Shown one piece after another: positions 8,717-19,980 of a DNA stretch of 64,000 nt; positions within the stretch are counted from its first letter, which is position 1; each line of letters begins with the position of its first letter. The stretch comes from Pseudomonadota bacterium. Lineage in GTDB: Bacteria; Myxococcota_A; Polyangia; Polyangiales; Polyangiaceae. Below the pieces are notes generated by a model. It made no database searches. It was not told the origin of the DNA and saw only the letters and a list, made by a program, of their open reading frames with translations. The translations under genes and the position numbers were made by a program. The DNA lies in contig JAEYYX010000094.1 of NCBI GenBank assembly GCA_023428245.1, positions 1-64,000 of the forward strand. Direction: 5' to 3'.

Positions 8717-10138
8717 ATGAATTTGCTCCTGGTTGGTCTCGAGCTCAGCCCCCTCTCCGTGCGTTCGGGCGCGGCGGAATCGCTGCTCGCCCTCTCGAAG
8801 TCGCTCCGGCTTCTGGATCACGAGGTCACGATCGTGATCCCCTACTTCGAGTCGACCTCGAACTCGGGCCTGCTCGCCGCACGGCGCATTTCTCCGCTCC
8901 CCTGCAAGGCGGGTTCGGCGCGGGTGTACGAGTCGACTTTACCGAGTGGTGCGAAGCTCGTGCTGCTCGAGGTCGGAGGAGAGCCCTACGCCGCTGATGC
9001 GTTCACCCGCGAGGGCTCCGAGCGAACGGCGCTCGAGTTCGCCGAGGCGGTGGTTCGGCTGGTGGTCGAGCGTTTAAATCAAGGACAAGGCCCTGACCTT
9101 GTCCATGCCATGGGTGACCGAGCGGGCCTCGTGCTGCCCCTGCTCCGCTTTGAGGACGCGGCGATCGGTCGCGCGGTTTCTCTCCTCTTGCCTTACGAGG
9201 CCGGCGAATTGTCCGCGGAGCTCCTCGGTGAGTGGAAGCTCGAAGCTGAACCCCCCAAAGGCTCCCGCTCGCGGCTCGCCTGCGTTCTCGACGCCGCAGA
9301 GACTGTCATTTGTCCCTCAAGATTCGTTCGGGACGCTTACCTCGGCCCCCTCGGTCCCCGCTCGAGCGTGCTGCGGCTCGAGGAGCGCGGGCTCGTTCAC
9401 ATTGTTCCGGAAGGACTCGATGTTGGCGTGTACAATCCGGCGAGCGATCCGGCGCTTCCCTTCCGTTACACACCCCACGACCGAAGCGGCAAGGCTCGCT
9501 CACGGTCGAGGTACATCCAGGAACATCGCCTGAACCAAGGAGCGGAAGCGCCGTTGGTTGCTATCGACCTTACGCGAGCGGGCGGCGGCGAGGTGAAACG
9601 CGCGCTCGATGAGGTGCCGGGTTTGGTGCGTCAGGGAGTGCTCGCTGTTTTCTGCGTGCGACGCGAGCACCAGGCAGAGGCGACGGAAAGTGCATCGCCT
9701 TTTGCGGATCGAGTCGCGGTCGAGGTGGAACCGGGTCCTGCGCGCGCGCGGCTGTGCCTCGGTGCTGCGGATTTTTGGTTGCCACTCGGCAGCGATGACG
9801 GTTCGGGCCGCCGTCTTCTCGAGGCGGCGCGCTACGGAGCCGTTCCCTTGGTCGAGGGCGCTGGGCCTTTGGCCGAACGTGCGATCCCCGTAGACGCCGA
9901 GCTGTATTCCGGCACTGCGCTCGTCTACGATTCCAATGAGAGCCTCACCGAGGCTGTAGGTCGCGCGATCGCTGCTTACCGCCGGCCTGCTTTCTCAGCC
10001 TGGGTGGGACGCGTGATGGCGCAAGATTTCGCGTGGGACCGCGCCGCTCGCAGGCACTTGCAGCTCTACCGTCAGATGCTTCGCGGAGGAGCCTCGAGCC
10101 GGTCCGAGCTTGGATCTGCTGAAGCGAGCGCCCTCTGA
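8717..10138 (+). CDS. Glycogen/starch-synthase-like glycosyltransferase (GT5), probably degenerate
   Basis: A 473-residue GT-B protein resembling ADP-glucose glycogen synthase. The N-terminal Rossmann half has the expected 'GLELSPLSVRSGAAESLLAL...DHEVTIVIPYF' order. The linker GLDVGVYNPASDPALPFRYTP is very close to true synthases. Key sites are changed: the KxGG(L) loop reads RSGAA, the 'RLTEQKG' region reads DLTRAGGG, and the ExxGL segment that holds the catalytic Glu reads SDDGSGRR. It may be catalytically weak or a regulatory paralogue. ATG 8717 has AGGGG about eight bases upstream. Its 3' end overlaps the convergent membrane-protein gene by 67 bp. Confidence 0.75.
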   Translation: MNLLLVGLELSPLSVRSGAAESLLALSKSLRLLDHEVTIVIPYFESTSNSGLLAARRISPLPCKAGSARVYESTLPSGAKLVLLEVGGEPYAADAFTREGSERTALEFAEAVVRLVVERLNQGQGPDLVHAMGDRAGLVLPLLRFEDAAIGRAVSLLLPYEAGELSAELLGEWKLEAEPPKGSRSRLACVLDAAETVICPSRFVRDAYLGPLGPRSSVLRLEERGLVHIVPEGLDVGVYNPASDPALPFRYTPHDRSGKARSRSRYIQEHRLNQGAEAPLVAIDLTRAGGGEVKRALDEVPGLVRQGVLAVFCVRREHQAEATESASPFADRVAVEVEPGPARARLCLGAADFWLPLGSDDGSGRRLLEAARYGAVPLVEGAGPLAERAIPVDAELYSGTALVYDSNESLTEAVGRAIAAYRRPAFSAWVGRVMAQDFAWDRAARRHLQLYRQMLRGGASSRSELGSAEASAL

Positions 10139-10881
10139 TAGAGAAGGTCGACTGCGACCTTCCCTACGAGGGTGAGGAAGAAAAAGAACGACGCGGCCGA
10201 GGTTCTATTCTCGAGAGCCCAGAGCCCGGTCGCGTACGTCGCGAGCGAGAGAGTCGCCCCGAGGCAGGTGAACCCGACGGTGATACCGAGGAGCGGGAGA
10301 GGCCACGCTTTGAGCGCGCGCGCAGCTCTTGCGAGGGGGGCGAAGAGCGAAGGGCTCAGGTCGCTGAGAGAGTGAAGTGCGGTTAGCGTTTCGAAGGCGT
10401 GAGCGCATGAGCGGCCGATGAGCAGGGCGACAAACCCTACGACGAGGGTGCCTCCTGGATCGTGAGAGCTGTCGCTGCTTCGAGCGAGCGCCAGTGCCCC
10501 GAGCAATGAGACGCTACCGAACGTGACACGGAGCGGAAATATGAGGAGGAGCGCCCTTCCCATGCGGCCTTGGGCGACAGCCGGAAACCCGAGCGCGGCC
10601 CAGGTCGTGAGAAGCCGTGCCAGCAGAAGAAGCACCGAAAGACCCAGAAGGGCGAGCAAATACGAGGTCAATCCGCCCATCCACTCTCCGAAGCTGAGCC
10701 GCGCCGCGTCGAGTAAGAGCAGCATCCCCGCCTGAAGAAGCTCGCTGTCGTCGATTCGCAGGCGGAGCAAAGGCCGTGCGACCTGCGCCGTCGCGAGCTC
10801 CGAGGCCGCCTTGAGGAACATGGCGGCGCACAGGACGAATGCGCTGTCTCGGAAGAGGCCTCTCATGGCGCCGAGTCTCAT
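10072..10881 (-). CDS. Hypothetical multi-pass membrane protein
   Basis: A 269-residue protein of unknown function with about five to six hydrophobic segments (residues about 13-30, 68-90, 105-130, 145-160, 195-222, 230-250). No family recognised. The ATG overlaps the stop of the upstream M1 peptidase gene as ATGA, so the two are probably translated together. The 3' end overlaps the convergent GT5-like gene by 67 bp. Confidence 0.7.
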   Translation of the reverse strand: MRLGAMRGLFRDSAFVLCAAMFLKAASELATAQVARPLLRLRIDDSELLQAGMLLLLDAARLSFGEWMGGLTSYLLALLGLSVLLLLARLLTTWAALGFPAVAQGRMGRALLLIFPLRVTFGSVSLLGALALARSSDSSHDPGGTLVVGFVALLIGRSCAHAFETLTALHSLSDLSPSLFAPLARAARALKAWPLPLLGITVGFTCLGATLSLATYATGLWALENRTSAASFFFFLTLVGKVAVDLLYQRALASADPSSDRLEAPPRSI

Positions 10882-12692
10882 CCGAGGAGCCCCGAGAGCA
10901 AAAGGACGACGAGGGTCCCGAACATGCTCCGGGTTCCCGATTGGCGCAGGGCAAAGGCGGGTCGATATTGGTTGTTTGTGCGGTCTGGATCGATGATGAG
11001 AGATCGCTCCGGATCCAGGGCAAGCTCGACCAAGGGCGAGCTATGGTCGAAGGTAATGTCGCTCGGTCCTCGAAGAGAAATGGTCTGAGAGCTGCCGTCC
11101 GCGAAGCGCGCCCGAGCACGGACGGGTAAGGGGAGCGAGCCTTCGAGTTCGACCTGAGCTGTCGTTCGGTAGCCCGATGCAGCCTCGCTCGTGATGACGT
11201 TCGTCCAGCGATACCCGGAAGACGCGCCTTCGAGGAGCGCACGAAGATGCTCTACTCCTTCGGGGGGGAGACGCCCTTCGAGCGCGGCGAAGAAATCGGT
11301 CGCCGTCGGGTGCCCGAAGCGGTGGGTCTCGCTGTAGTCGCGGAGCGCTCGGTCGAAGGCTTCGGCGCCATAGACCCGTCGGATCGTCTCGAGGGCGAGA
11401 ACTGCGCGCGCGTAGATGGTCCGGGCGAGCTCTTCGAAGCTCCCGTACTCCGGGGCGGACAAGAGCGCGTTCGGCTTCTTGCCACCGATGCCCAAAAAGC
11501 GCCACACCGCGGGCTCCGAGAGCTCGAGCATCGGAGAGCTAAACAAGCTGCCGTGGCCGAAAGCGCCCTCAAGGTACCGGTGCTCCGCGAGCGTCGCGAG
11601 GGACTCGTCGAGCCAGGGCTCGCGGTACTCATTGGATCCGAGCATACCTTGAAACCACTGGTGAGAGAGTTCGTGAGCTGTAACGAGCTCAAGGGCATGA
11701 GCTCCGAGCCCGATGGGCCAGCCCAGATCGCCAGTTGTGATGAATTGAGGGTATTCCATTCCGCCGGCGGGTGCCGCGAACCGAGGTGGATGGACCACCG
11801 TCAGCGAAGGGTACGGATAGGAGCCATAACGGGTCCCGTTTTCCGAAAGGACAGCCGCGACCGTGCCGAAGTAACGCGAAAATAGCCGCGCTTCTTTCTT
11901 TGGTACGAGGATTTTGACCAGGATCCCGTCGATGACCCGTTCTTCACTGATGAATTCGGGCCAGGCGGTGAAGGCGAAGTCATGCACCCGCTCTGTTGTG
12001 CTCCGATAGAGCGCCCGCTCGCCGCTCGCTTTCAGCCGCGTGAGCGAGCCGGTGCTGCCGATCTGGCAATGGTCCGGGACATCGAGCTCGACCAGATAAG
12101 ATCCAAAGTTTGCAGAGAACTCTGCGAGCGGGTGATAGCTGAAGTGGTCGAATTCGCCGTTCGGCGAGAGACGCGCCAGCTTCGGATAGAATCCTGAGGC
12201 GAGGTGAAAATCGCCAGCGTACCCGCTGCGTTCGACGATCTCCGGCAAATGCGTTTCGAAGTCGACGTCGAGGGTCATGCTCTGCCCGGGCAGGAGCGGA
12301 TGGGGCAGGGGAACCAAGATGTCGGTGCGGTCCTGGGGATCTCCGGGCGAGTGCGGCTCGGCCTTTTCCCAGAGGTTTCCTTGGCCTTGCTCTCGCCAGA
12401 CGAGCGAGTGGACCTCGGTTCTCCCCGGACGCCCGAGGCTTCTATTGCTGCGGCTTCCGCTCGCGCCTGTGGGCAGAGGCCGGAGGAAGACCGTTCGCTC
12501 GTGCTCGAAGGCGTTCATGTAAAGATGGAACCAGAGCTCGCTGATCTCGCGCTGGGTCGTGTTCCGAAAGGAGATCGTCTCCCGCCCCCTGACGGTGTGT
12601 TCTGTCTCGTCGAGCCGGACCTCCATTGTATAATCGACGGTAGGCCACGCACCGAGCGTCGCGGCGAGCAAGGGAGCACTCAGCCAGCTCAC
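10878..12692 (-). CDS. M1-family zinc metallopeptidase (aminopeptidase-like), exported
   Basis: A 604-residue gluzincin. An N-terminal signal-like stretch (about residues 1-16) is followed by the M1 beta-domain and the catalytic domain. The zinc motif HELSHQW is at 340-346, with the third ligand in WLDESLATLAEH (Glu363). GGMEYP at about 310-315 matches the aminopeptidase substrate loop (GxMEN-like). The C-terminus ends in a hydrophobic segment (MFGTLVVLLLSGLLG), so the protein may be tethered in the membrane. It follows the TPR/module protein by 23 bp and overlaps the membrane protein by 4 bp. Substrate unknown. Confidence 0.88.
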   Translation of the reverse strand: MSWLSAPLLAATLGAWPTVDYTMEVRLDETEHTVRGRETISFRNTTQREISELWFHLYMNAFEHERTVFLRPLPTGASGSRSNRSLGRPGRTEVHSLVWREQGQGNLWEKAEPHSPGDPQDRTDILVPLPHPLLPGQSMTLDVDFETHLPEIVERSGYAGDFHLASGFYPKLARLSPNGEFDHFSYHPLAEFSANFGSYLVELDVPDHCQIGSTGSLTRLKASGERALYRSTTERVHDFAFTAWPEFISEERVIDGILVKILVPKKEARLFSRYFGTVAAVLSENGTRYGSYPYPSLTVVHPPRFAAPAGGMEYPQFITTGDLGWPIGLGAHALELVTAHELSHQWFQGMLGSNEYREPWLDESLATLAEHRYLEGAFGHGSLFSSPMLELSEPAVWRFLGIGGKKPNALLSAPEYGSFEELARTIYARAVLALETIRRVYGAEAFDRALRDYSETHRFGHPTATDFFAALEGRLPPEGVEHLRALLEGASSGYRWTNVITSEAASGYRTTAQVELEGSLPLPVRARARFADGSSQTISLRGPSDITFDHSSPLVELALDPERSLIIDPDRTNNQYRPAFALRQSGTRSMFGTLVVLLLSGLLG

Positions 12693-12715
12693 ATCCGCTC
12701 CGTCCGATTCATCGG

Positions 12716-13720
12716 TTATCCGATTGTAATTACTTTTCGATCCAGGAGCTCACACAGGATACGCATCGAATCGAGCCGACTCATACCTGACACGTCCAGA
12801 ATTTCCTCGAGGGTGGAGAGGCCGTCGACCATTGAGAGCAAGAAACCTGCCCGGTGGTCGAGCGATAGCCAGCGGAGTTGATCAGGGGACATGATGATGC
12901 GAGGAGGTTCGTCCAAGTTACTGAGACGGCTTCCATACATGTCGAACAGGACGTCGCGACATTTCTCCGCGAGGCTCGCCGCCTCTTTCTGGTCAGGACT
13001 TTTGTGCAGAATCTCCTCAGCGATGGCCAGCGCTCCGGAGAAATCTCCCATCGCGAAGCGATCGCGCATTTCGAGGAGTGATTCCCCGTCTTGCGGCGGA
13101 GCGCTCGCGTAGCTCGGGAACTCGTAGCTCACAGCGGCGTGAGAGCGCGGGGTGATGGAGCGCGGTGGTCGCAGAGTTGCGTCGAGTGCTTGCCCGTTCC
13201 AGGCCGCGGGGGACGAAGGAGGCGGGAAAGACGCGGCCCTGTCACGGAGCACTGGACCGGAGGACGCTGGATCTTTCGACAAGCCCGGAGGGGCCGTGGG
13301 CATCGCGCTCGGGTGCAACAGCGTGAAATCAGAACCAGGTCCCTGGCTCAGCTCGCGCTGCAAATCCCGTTCGAAGTCAGGATCGAGGGCTCGCCGAGGA
13401 CGGGGCGCTAGAGCTTCCGCTTCGCGGTCCAGGATCGCCGGAGGAATGCCGTCGAGATCCGCGGTCTCACCCCCGAAGCCGTCGCCTAGGTCGATCGCAG
13501 CAGCCATGAGGCGCCTTGCGAACTCATCCCCCGGGACCTCTGGGATAGCTGTGACTCGATCGGCGGTGTCCTCGCTAGCCGACTCTGAAGGCCGAACAAT
13601 GACATGGGTCGAGGTTGGATAGACGACTGTCGGAGGCTCTTCGCCCCACTTGTAGTCGATGTCGTCCAATTCCTCCGGAGGGAGGGCGGGGCGAGGAGGT
13701 CTGGAGCCCGACGAGTTCAT
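12716..13720 (-). CDS. Uncharacterised TPR-like protein with C-terminal module shared with the J-domain protein
   Basis: 334 residues. The N-terminus is acidic (EELDDIDYKWGEEPPTVVY), a long Pro/Ser-rich region follows, then a helical TPR-like pair (ESLLEMRDRFAMGDFSGALA...). The C-terminal ~70-residue module includes 'LRWLSLDHRAGFLLSMVDGL' and ILDVSGMSRLDSMRILCELL. The same pattern (W..L......F.LS.vDGl......tGl....v..iL..L...) occurs at residues 16-66 of the J-domain protein at 15781-17358. It resembles a small winged-helix fold. ATG 13720 lies 22 bp behind the Hsp70 stop. A client-binding or signalling role with that Hsp70 is inference from position. Confidence 0.7.
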   Translation of the reverse strand: MNSSGSRPPRPALPPEELDDIDYKWGEEPPTVVYPTSTHVIVRPSESASEDTADRVTAIPEVPGDEFARRLMAAAIDLGDGFGGETADLDGIPPAILDREAEALAPRPRRALDPDFERDLQRELSQGPGSDFTLLHPSAMPTAPPGLSKDPASSGPVLRDRAASFPPPSSPAAWNGQALDATLRPPRSITPRSHAAVSYEFPSYASAPPQDGESLLEMRDRFAMGDFSGALAIAEEILHKSPDQKEAASLAEKCRDVLFDMYGSRLSNLDEPPRIIMSPDQLRWLSLDHRAGFLLSMVDGLSTLEEILDVSGMSRLDSMRILCELLDRKVITIG

Positions 13721-13742
13721 TCTCCAAAAAGCCCGATCTCGG

Positions 13743-15566
<1,824 letters not shown>

Positions 15567-15780
15567 GTGATCCTTTTCTGCCTCCGATGACTCTCGCTGG
15601 GAGCGTAGCATACCGGCGTTCCCTCAGGTTACACCACAGCGGGACTGAAAATTGAGGTACGCGAGAGTACGCTCGTTTCTTGGTTCTCTTGAGCTTCCGG
15701 GGCACCTTCGGCTGGGGCGGCCCGCTCATCACATGCTGGCCCCCGTCCAGGTGGCCGGCATGGTGAGGCTGGGGGCGCAC

Positions 15781-17358
15781 TTAACGAAGCTGCTTCTGGA
15801 GCGCCCGGGCGATTTCGCTTTCGGGTTCGAGCTCGAGGGCGCGCTGGACCTCACCCTGAGCGCTCGAGCGCATCCCGAGCTTTTCGTAGGCTCGCGCCAA
15901 ATCGAGGCGATACTCGACCTTCTTGCCGTTCGCGGCGACAGCCCGTCGCGCGAGCTCGGCGACCTTCTTGAGTGAGGCGCCCTCTTTAGCCGCGCAAATT
16001 GCGGCTTCGTGGTAGTAGTGCGCAGCGTCGACGAGGTGTCCTGCGCTCTCCTTGCCTCGTGCGGCGCGTTCGTAGGAGCGTGCGGCGCGCTCGTAATAGC
16101 CATCTCGCTGCTCGTACTGCGCCTGTTGTACGAATTTGTCGGCGAGCTCGCGATCGGCCTCGATCGCAGCTTGAGCGAGGGCATCTTGGATCGAAACATC
16201 ATCCGGTGCGAGCGACGCGGCGATGCGGAGTGCGTTCACGTAGGACGGGTAGTCCTTGCTCTCCCGGGCGGAGTTGGCCATGGTGACGTAGTAGGCTGCT
16301 GCGCTCGCCTGACTCTCCGCGCGAGCGTCGAAGCGACCTTTGAGCTCTCGGGCGACGCGCTCACGGGCAGCCTCGGGATCGCTCGGTGGAAGCGATGAGG
16401 GGTTCTCTGACCGTCCCTCGCCGCTCCGAAACCCCAGTTTTCGCGCCAGCAATCTGCGCCCTGTGATGGGATCGGCGCTGATGCGCTCGGAATCTACCCC
16501 GGCGGGGGGGGAGGGGATGGTGGGAACAGAACCTTCGAGCTCAGCGTGCTCAAAAGCCGGGGCGGCGGGCGCTCTCGGAATCGACGGGTTATCAGCGGTA
16601 TCTGCGTCGCCACCTCTCGGAGGCGCACCCGTCGGGGGCAACGAGTCACGAACTCCATGAGTCTCGCGTCGACTCGCAAGATACTGGTCGTACTCAGAGC
16701 GCGTCTTGCTTCGGCTGAGCGTGTCCTGCGCTTTGGTCAGCGCGCTCGAAATCTTCTCGAGTTTGGAGCGAAAGATTCCGAGATTTTTCCCATAGAAGCG
16801 ATCGGTGTGAAACTGTTGGATGAGTGTGAAGTAGGAGCGCTTAATCGTGGCCTTTTCGGCGTCCTCGGGCACCCTCAGCAGCTCGTAATGCGTGGCGCGA
16901 GGGAGAAGAGCGTCCAGCTCCAAGATCTTTTCTTTGGTCGCTCGGTCGAGGTCCGCTGGCTCATCGAGCAGGCTCACATCGTAGCTGGACGCGCGTGGCC
17001 TGAGGTCGAGGATCGACTCCTGGGGCGCCGGGTCGGGGCTCGGCGGCGCTGAGCTGATAGAGGGGCCTGGGTGTGGGGATGGTCGAGGCGGACTCGGTGG
17101 CGCGGGGCTCGGGGGCGGCGGAACGATGGCCCCGGGAGAGCTGAATCCTTCGCGGCGAAAGCTGACGGCTCCGAGGGACTCGAGGCGGTCGAGAATTTCC
17201 TCCACGTCTCTCTCGCCGAGCCCAGTGGTGATGGCGATTTGACTGACGCCAGCGAGCCCGTCCAAGCGGCTGAGGACGAAAGCTTCCTTGGGACCGATGG
17301 GCAGGGTCCTCCAGTCGAGGCCTGGCCTGGGTGTCGGGCGGCGGGGCGATTCATCCAT
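15781..17358 (-). CDS. J-domain co-chaperone with winged-helix-like N-terminus and TPR tail
   Basis: 525 residues from ATG 17358. Residues 13-68 form a small helical module (LDWRTLPIGPKEAFVLSRLD...). Residues about 75-112 are Pro-rich. Residues about 157-215 are a J domain (HYELLRVPEDAEKATIKRSY) in which the invariant HPD motif reads HTD (184-186). The C-terminal half contains helical TPR-like repeats (YVTMANSARESKDYPSYVNA, YERAARSYERAARGKES, YEKLGMRSSAQGEV). It lies about 214 bp ahead of the Hsp70 gene and is probably its partner. The HPD Pro is needed for Hsp70 stimulation in known J-proteins, so function may be altered. A longer frame upstream overlaps the rhomboid gene and was not used. 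Confidence 0.8.
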   Translation of the reverse strand: MDESPRRPTPRPGLDWRTLPIGPKEAFVLSRLDGLAGVSQIAITTGLGERDVEEILDRLESLGAVSFRREGFSSPGAIVPPPPSPAPPSPPRPSPHPGPSISSAPPSPDPAPQESILDLRPRASSYDVSLLDEPADLDRATKEKILELDALLPRATHYELLRVPEDAEKATIKRSYFTLIQQFHTDRFYGKNLGIFRSKLEKISSALTKAQDTLSRSKTRSEYDQYLASRRETHGVRDSLPPTGAPPRGGDADTADNPSIPRAPAAPAFEHAELEGSVPTIPSPPAGVDSERISADPITGRRLLARKLGFRSGEGRSENPSSLPPSDPEAARERVARELKGRFDARAESQASAAAYYVTMANSARESKDYPSYVNALRIAASLAPDDVSIQDALAQAAIEADRELADKFVQQAQYEQRDGYYERAARSYERAARGKESAGHLVDAAHYYHEAAICAAKEGASLKKVAELARRAVAANGKKVEYRLDLARAYEKLGMRSSAQGEVQRALELEPESEIARALQKQLR

Positions 17359-17538
17359 GTGACGTCGACAAGGATCAATCAACCGGCTGCTGGCCTCAAA
17401 TGCAACAGTATCGCGTCCGAAGCGCCGAAATGTGGGCTCGAGCGGGGCAGCGCTTCGAGCGGTACGCGCGTCGGGCCAGAAAACGCCGCTTCGGGGCTTT
17501 CCGCGAGCGTCCCAGCCTGCCATGAGAAGGTCCGCATC

Positions 17539-18258
17539 ATGGCATTGGGCTCCCTCTTCGACCGACCCCGCGCGGTGACGCGCCTGCTCCTTGCACTTTG
17601 TATCGCGGACTTCGTCCTCATGGCCGTTGTGGACCGTAGGATACCGTTTGTGCTGTTCGGAGGGAGTGGGACGTTCGGCCCCCCCACGATCCGTTCGCTG
17701 GTGCTCGCCGGGGGCATTTTCAGTTCCCTCGTCGACCAAGAGCCCTACCGCCTTCTGTCGGCGGTTTATGTGCACCTGGGCCTGGATCACCTCGCGCTCA
17801 ACATGGCGGCGCTCGTCTCGCTCGGTCGCAACATCGAAGATCGCATCGGGGGCGCTCGACTCGCGCTCCTCTTCGTCGTGACAGGCATCCTCGGCTTCGC
17901 CGCAAGCCGGCTCTATTACGGGCAGGTGAGTCCTCCCACAGCCGGCGCGAGCGGGGCCCTATTTGGCTTTGTCGGACACGACATCGGTGTCCTCCTCTCG
18001 CGTCGTGACCCGCGCGCGCGGGAGCTCATTCTCCAGCAGCTCGCCTACGCGGTCGGGTTTGCGCTCTTGTTTAGCGTGAACAACGCCGCCCACGCGGGCG
18101 GTTTCCTGGCGGGGATCGTGCTCGGGTACCTTTTCGAGAAGGAGCGCCATCGACTTCGCCACGAACCCGTGTTCCGCGCGGCGGCGATCGTGTGTTTCGG
18201 TCTCTCAATCCTGAGCGTCGTGCTCTCAGCCCGGTCCGTGCTGAGCCTCGCGGTGTGA
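17539..18258 (+). CDS. Rhomboid-family intramembrane serine protease
   Basis: 239 residues, about six to seven membrane segments. Active-site features are the Ser in GASGALFG (about residue 139) and the His in NNAAHAGGFLAG, with the HLGLDHLALNM loop typical of rhomboids. It cleaves membrane-anchored proteins within the bilayer. ATG 17539 has GAAGG nine bases upstream; the frame continues upstream but overlaps the J-protein start region. Substrate unknown. Confidence 0.88.
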   Translation: MALGSLFDRPRAVTRLLLALCIADFVLMAVVDRRIPFVLFGGSGTFGPPTIRSLVLAGGIFSSLVDQEPYRLLSAVYVHLGLDHLALNMAALVSLGRNIEDRIGGARLALLFVVTGILGFAASRLYYGQVSPPTAGASGALFGFVGHDIGVLLSRRDPRARELILQQLAYAVGFALLFSVNNAAHAGGFLAGIVLGYLFEKERHRLRHEPVFRAAAIVCFGLSILSVVLSARSVLSLAV

Positions 18259-18284
18259 CTTTTCGTGAAGAGCGGCCCGGCTGG

Positions 18285-18366
18285 GCCGCTGGAGGAAGCT
18301 ATTCCGGAGCTGTCGCCCGGAACGCGCCGCTGGAGGAAGCTATTCCGGAGCTGTCGCCCGGAACGC
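18285..18366. repeat. Perfect 41-bp tandem duplication
   Basis: Two directly adjacent identical 41-bp copies (18285-18325 and 18326-18366), each containing TTCCGG...CCGGAA, which can form a short hairpin. The second copy covers the stop codon and last codons of the minus-strand lipoprotein gene. The first lies just beyond, between the two convergent genes. No T-tract follows, so it is not an obvious intrinsic terminator. Confidence 0.9.
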
Positions 18367-19848
18367 GCCGCGCAGGAGCGTGCCGTCTTTCTCGACGGAG
18401 CCGATGTAGCTGCCCCGGAGCTCGAGGAGTGCTCCGCTCGGCGCGCTCTTTACTGTACCGCCCACGGCGATCTTCAGGGTCATGCGAGCGCTATCCGCCT
18501 CCACCATCGTGTCCCAGAGGTGTTCCAGTCCCTCTTCACACAGGGTGACCGTGCAGGCCTCATCGCAGCCTAGATAGAGCTCGGTGCTCGCGAAACGGGA
18601 AGCGAGCCCTTCGCAAGACAGTTTTTTCGCAAGGCGCGCGCGTCGGGTGGAAGTCTCTCTCCCCGCCAGGACCTGTGCGATCCCGGAGAGCCAACGGACC
18701 GGCGAGAAGCTGAGCTCGCCGCTCAAGGCGAAGGAATCTCCCGCGTCTGTCGTCATCGTCCAAGGCGTCTCTGCCTCGAAGCCGGCCGCTTCTGCTCGGA
18801 CGTTGCTAGCGGAGACGACACCAAACTTCGCCGGTTCGGCGTGAGGCTCGAAGGTACCGTAGAGCGCAGGCCCTCCCTCGATGCTGAGGGCCGCTTGTGC
18901 AAACTCGTCTTCGAAGACGGCGTGGAGAAAACCCTCGGAACCGAGGAACTCCGCCACTATTGTTTCGATGCGCTCGCGGTCCTCCGCCATCTTCTTTTGC
19001 TCTTTGGTCGGAAGAACCTCGAGCATCGCGTCCACCAAGAGCGGGCTTTCGTCTTCGATTGAGCCCATCGCTTTGAGTCTTTTTGTCACGACTTCACGTA
19101 GCCGCGTGAGGAAAAGCGGATCGACTTCGGCGAGGGTCATCTCTGTGCCGAGTGCGCTCGAGGGGACGACTGGGAGATCTGTGACGTTTACGGAAATGGG
19201 CCGCACCGCGTCGGCGAGGAGCGTTGTCACGTCGAGGCACCCGGCTGCCAGGTTGCCGGAGCGCACCACGATTGCGTAGGCGGGGCCGACGGGGAGGGGG
19301 CCGAGAGAGAGCGGGCTCGAGCCTCGTGCGCTGGTCGGCCCTTTCGGATAGTCGGGAATGAGGTTCGCGCAGAGGAGGTCGGGCCAGGCTGACGCGATCC
19401 AATCTTTGGGTTCGCGAGTACCGGTGTAGGCGGGCGTGACCAAAAGTGTCGCGAAGCCTTGGCCTGAGACGGATACCGACCTCTCAGCGGTCGGCCCGTC
19501 GTTGATCGCGGCGCGGACGGTGAGGGCACCGGGCGACTTCGGGGCCGTCAGGCTGACGTAAGCGGTGCCCTGAGCGTCGGTTCGCGCCGATTCTGCCGAG
19601 AGAAAAGCCTCGTTCTTCGCGTCCCCGATGATGCCGAAGAGGATCTTGGCCGAGCGCGCCGGCTTGAGTTGCACGGCGAGAACAGCGGTGGCTCCGGGCT
19701 CGAGCTGCAGGGGCGTCTGGGGGAGGAAGGAGAGGGTCTCCTGTGTCACCGGGGTCCCGTCGTCGTCCGGAGAGTCCGGGACCTCGTCGCGACCACAAGC
19801 TGCGCCCAAAACGGCGAGGCAAATCAGGAGGAACGCTGGGCGCGTCAT
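18340..19848 (-). CDS. Uncharacterised lipoprotein
   Basis: 502 residues with a clear type II signal (hydrophobic core then LGAAC, lipidated Cys about residue 18) followed by an acidic linker. The first third looks Ig-like/beta-rich (QLEPGATAVLAVQL...GTAYVSLTAPKSPGALTVRA). The middle has a helical segment with repeated charged residues. The C-terminal part contains paired cysteines (CDEACTVTLCEEG). No family recognised. Its 3' end carries one copy of the 41-bp tandem duplication. Probably a cell-envelope protein. Confidence 0.75.
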   Translation of the reverse strand: MTRPAFLLICLAVLGAACGRDEVPDSPDDDGTPVTQETLSFLPQTPLQLEPGATAVLAVQLKPARSAKILFGIIGDAKNEAFLSAESARTDAQGTAYVSLTAPKSPGALTVRAAINDGPTAERSVSVSGQGFATLLVTPAYTGTREPKDWIASAWPDLLCANLIPDYPKGPTSARGSSPLSLGPLPVGPAYAIVVRSGNLAAGCLDVTTLLADAVRPISVNVTDLPVVPSSALGTEMTLAEVDPLFLTRLREVVTKRLKAMGSIEDESPLLVDAMLEVLPTKEQKKMAEDRERIETIVAEFLGSEGFLHAVFEDEFAQAALSIEGGPALYGTFEPHAEPAKFGVVSASNVRAEAAGFEAETPWTMTTDAGDSFALSGELSFSPVRWLSGIAQVLAGRETSTRRARLAKKLSCEGLASRFASTELYLGCDEACTVTLCEEGLEHLWDTMVEADSARMTLKIAVGGTVKSAPSGALLELRGSYIGSVEKDGTLLRGAFRATAPE

Positions 19849-19980
19849 GGAGCCTTGCTGAGGCTAGCAGCCCGCGCCTGGCTTGACGACCCGGCGCCAC
19901 GCCCATTTCGGTGCCCCCAGGCGCTCCGGTGCGGAGGTTTCGGATTTCGCTCCCCTGGGGGTAGCCTGTCTCCTCGGGAG

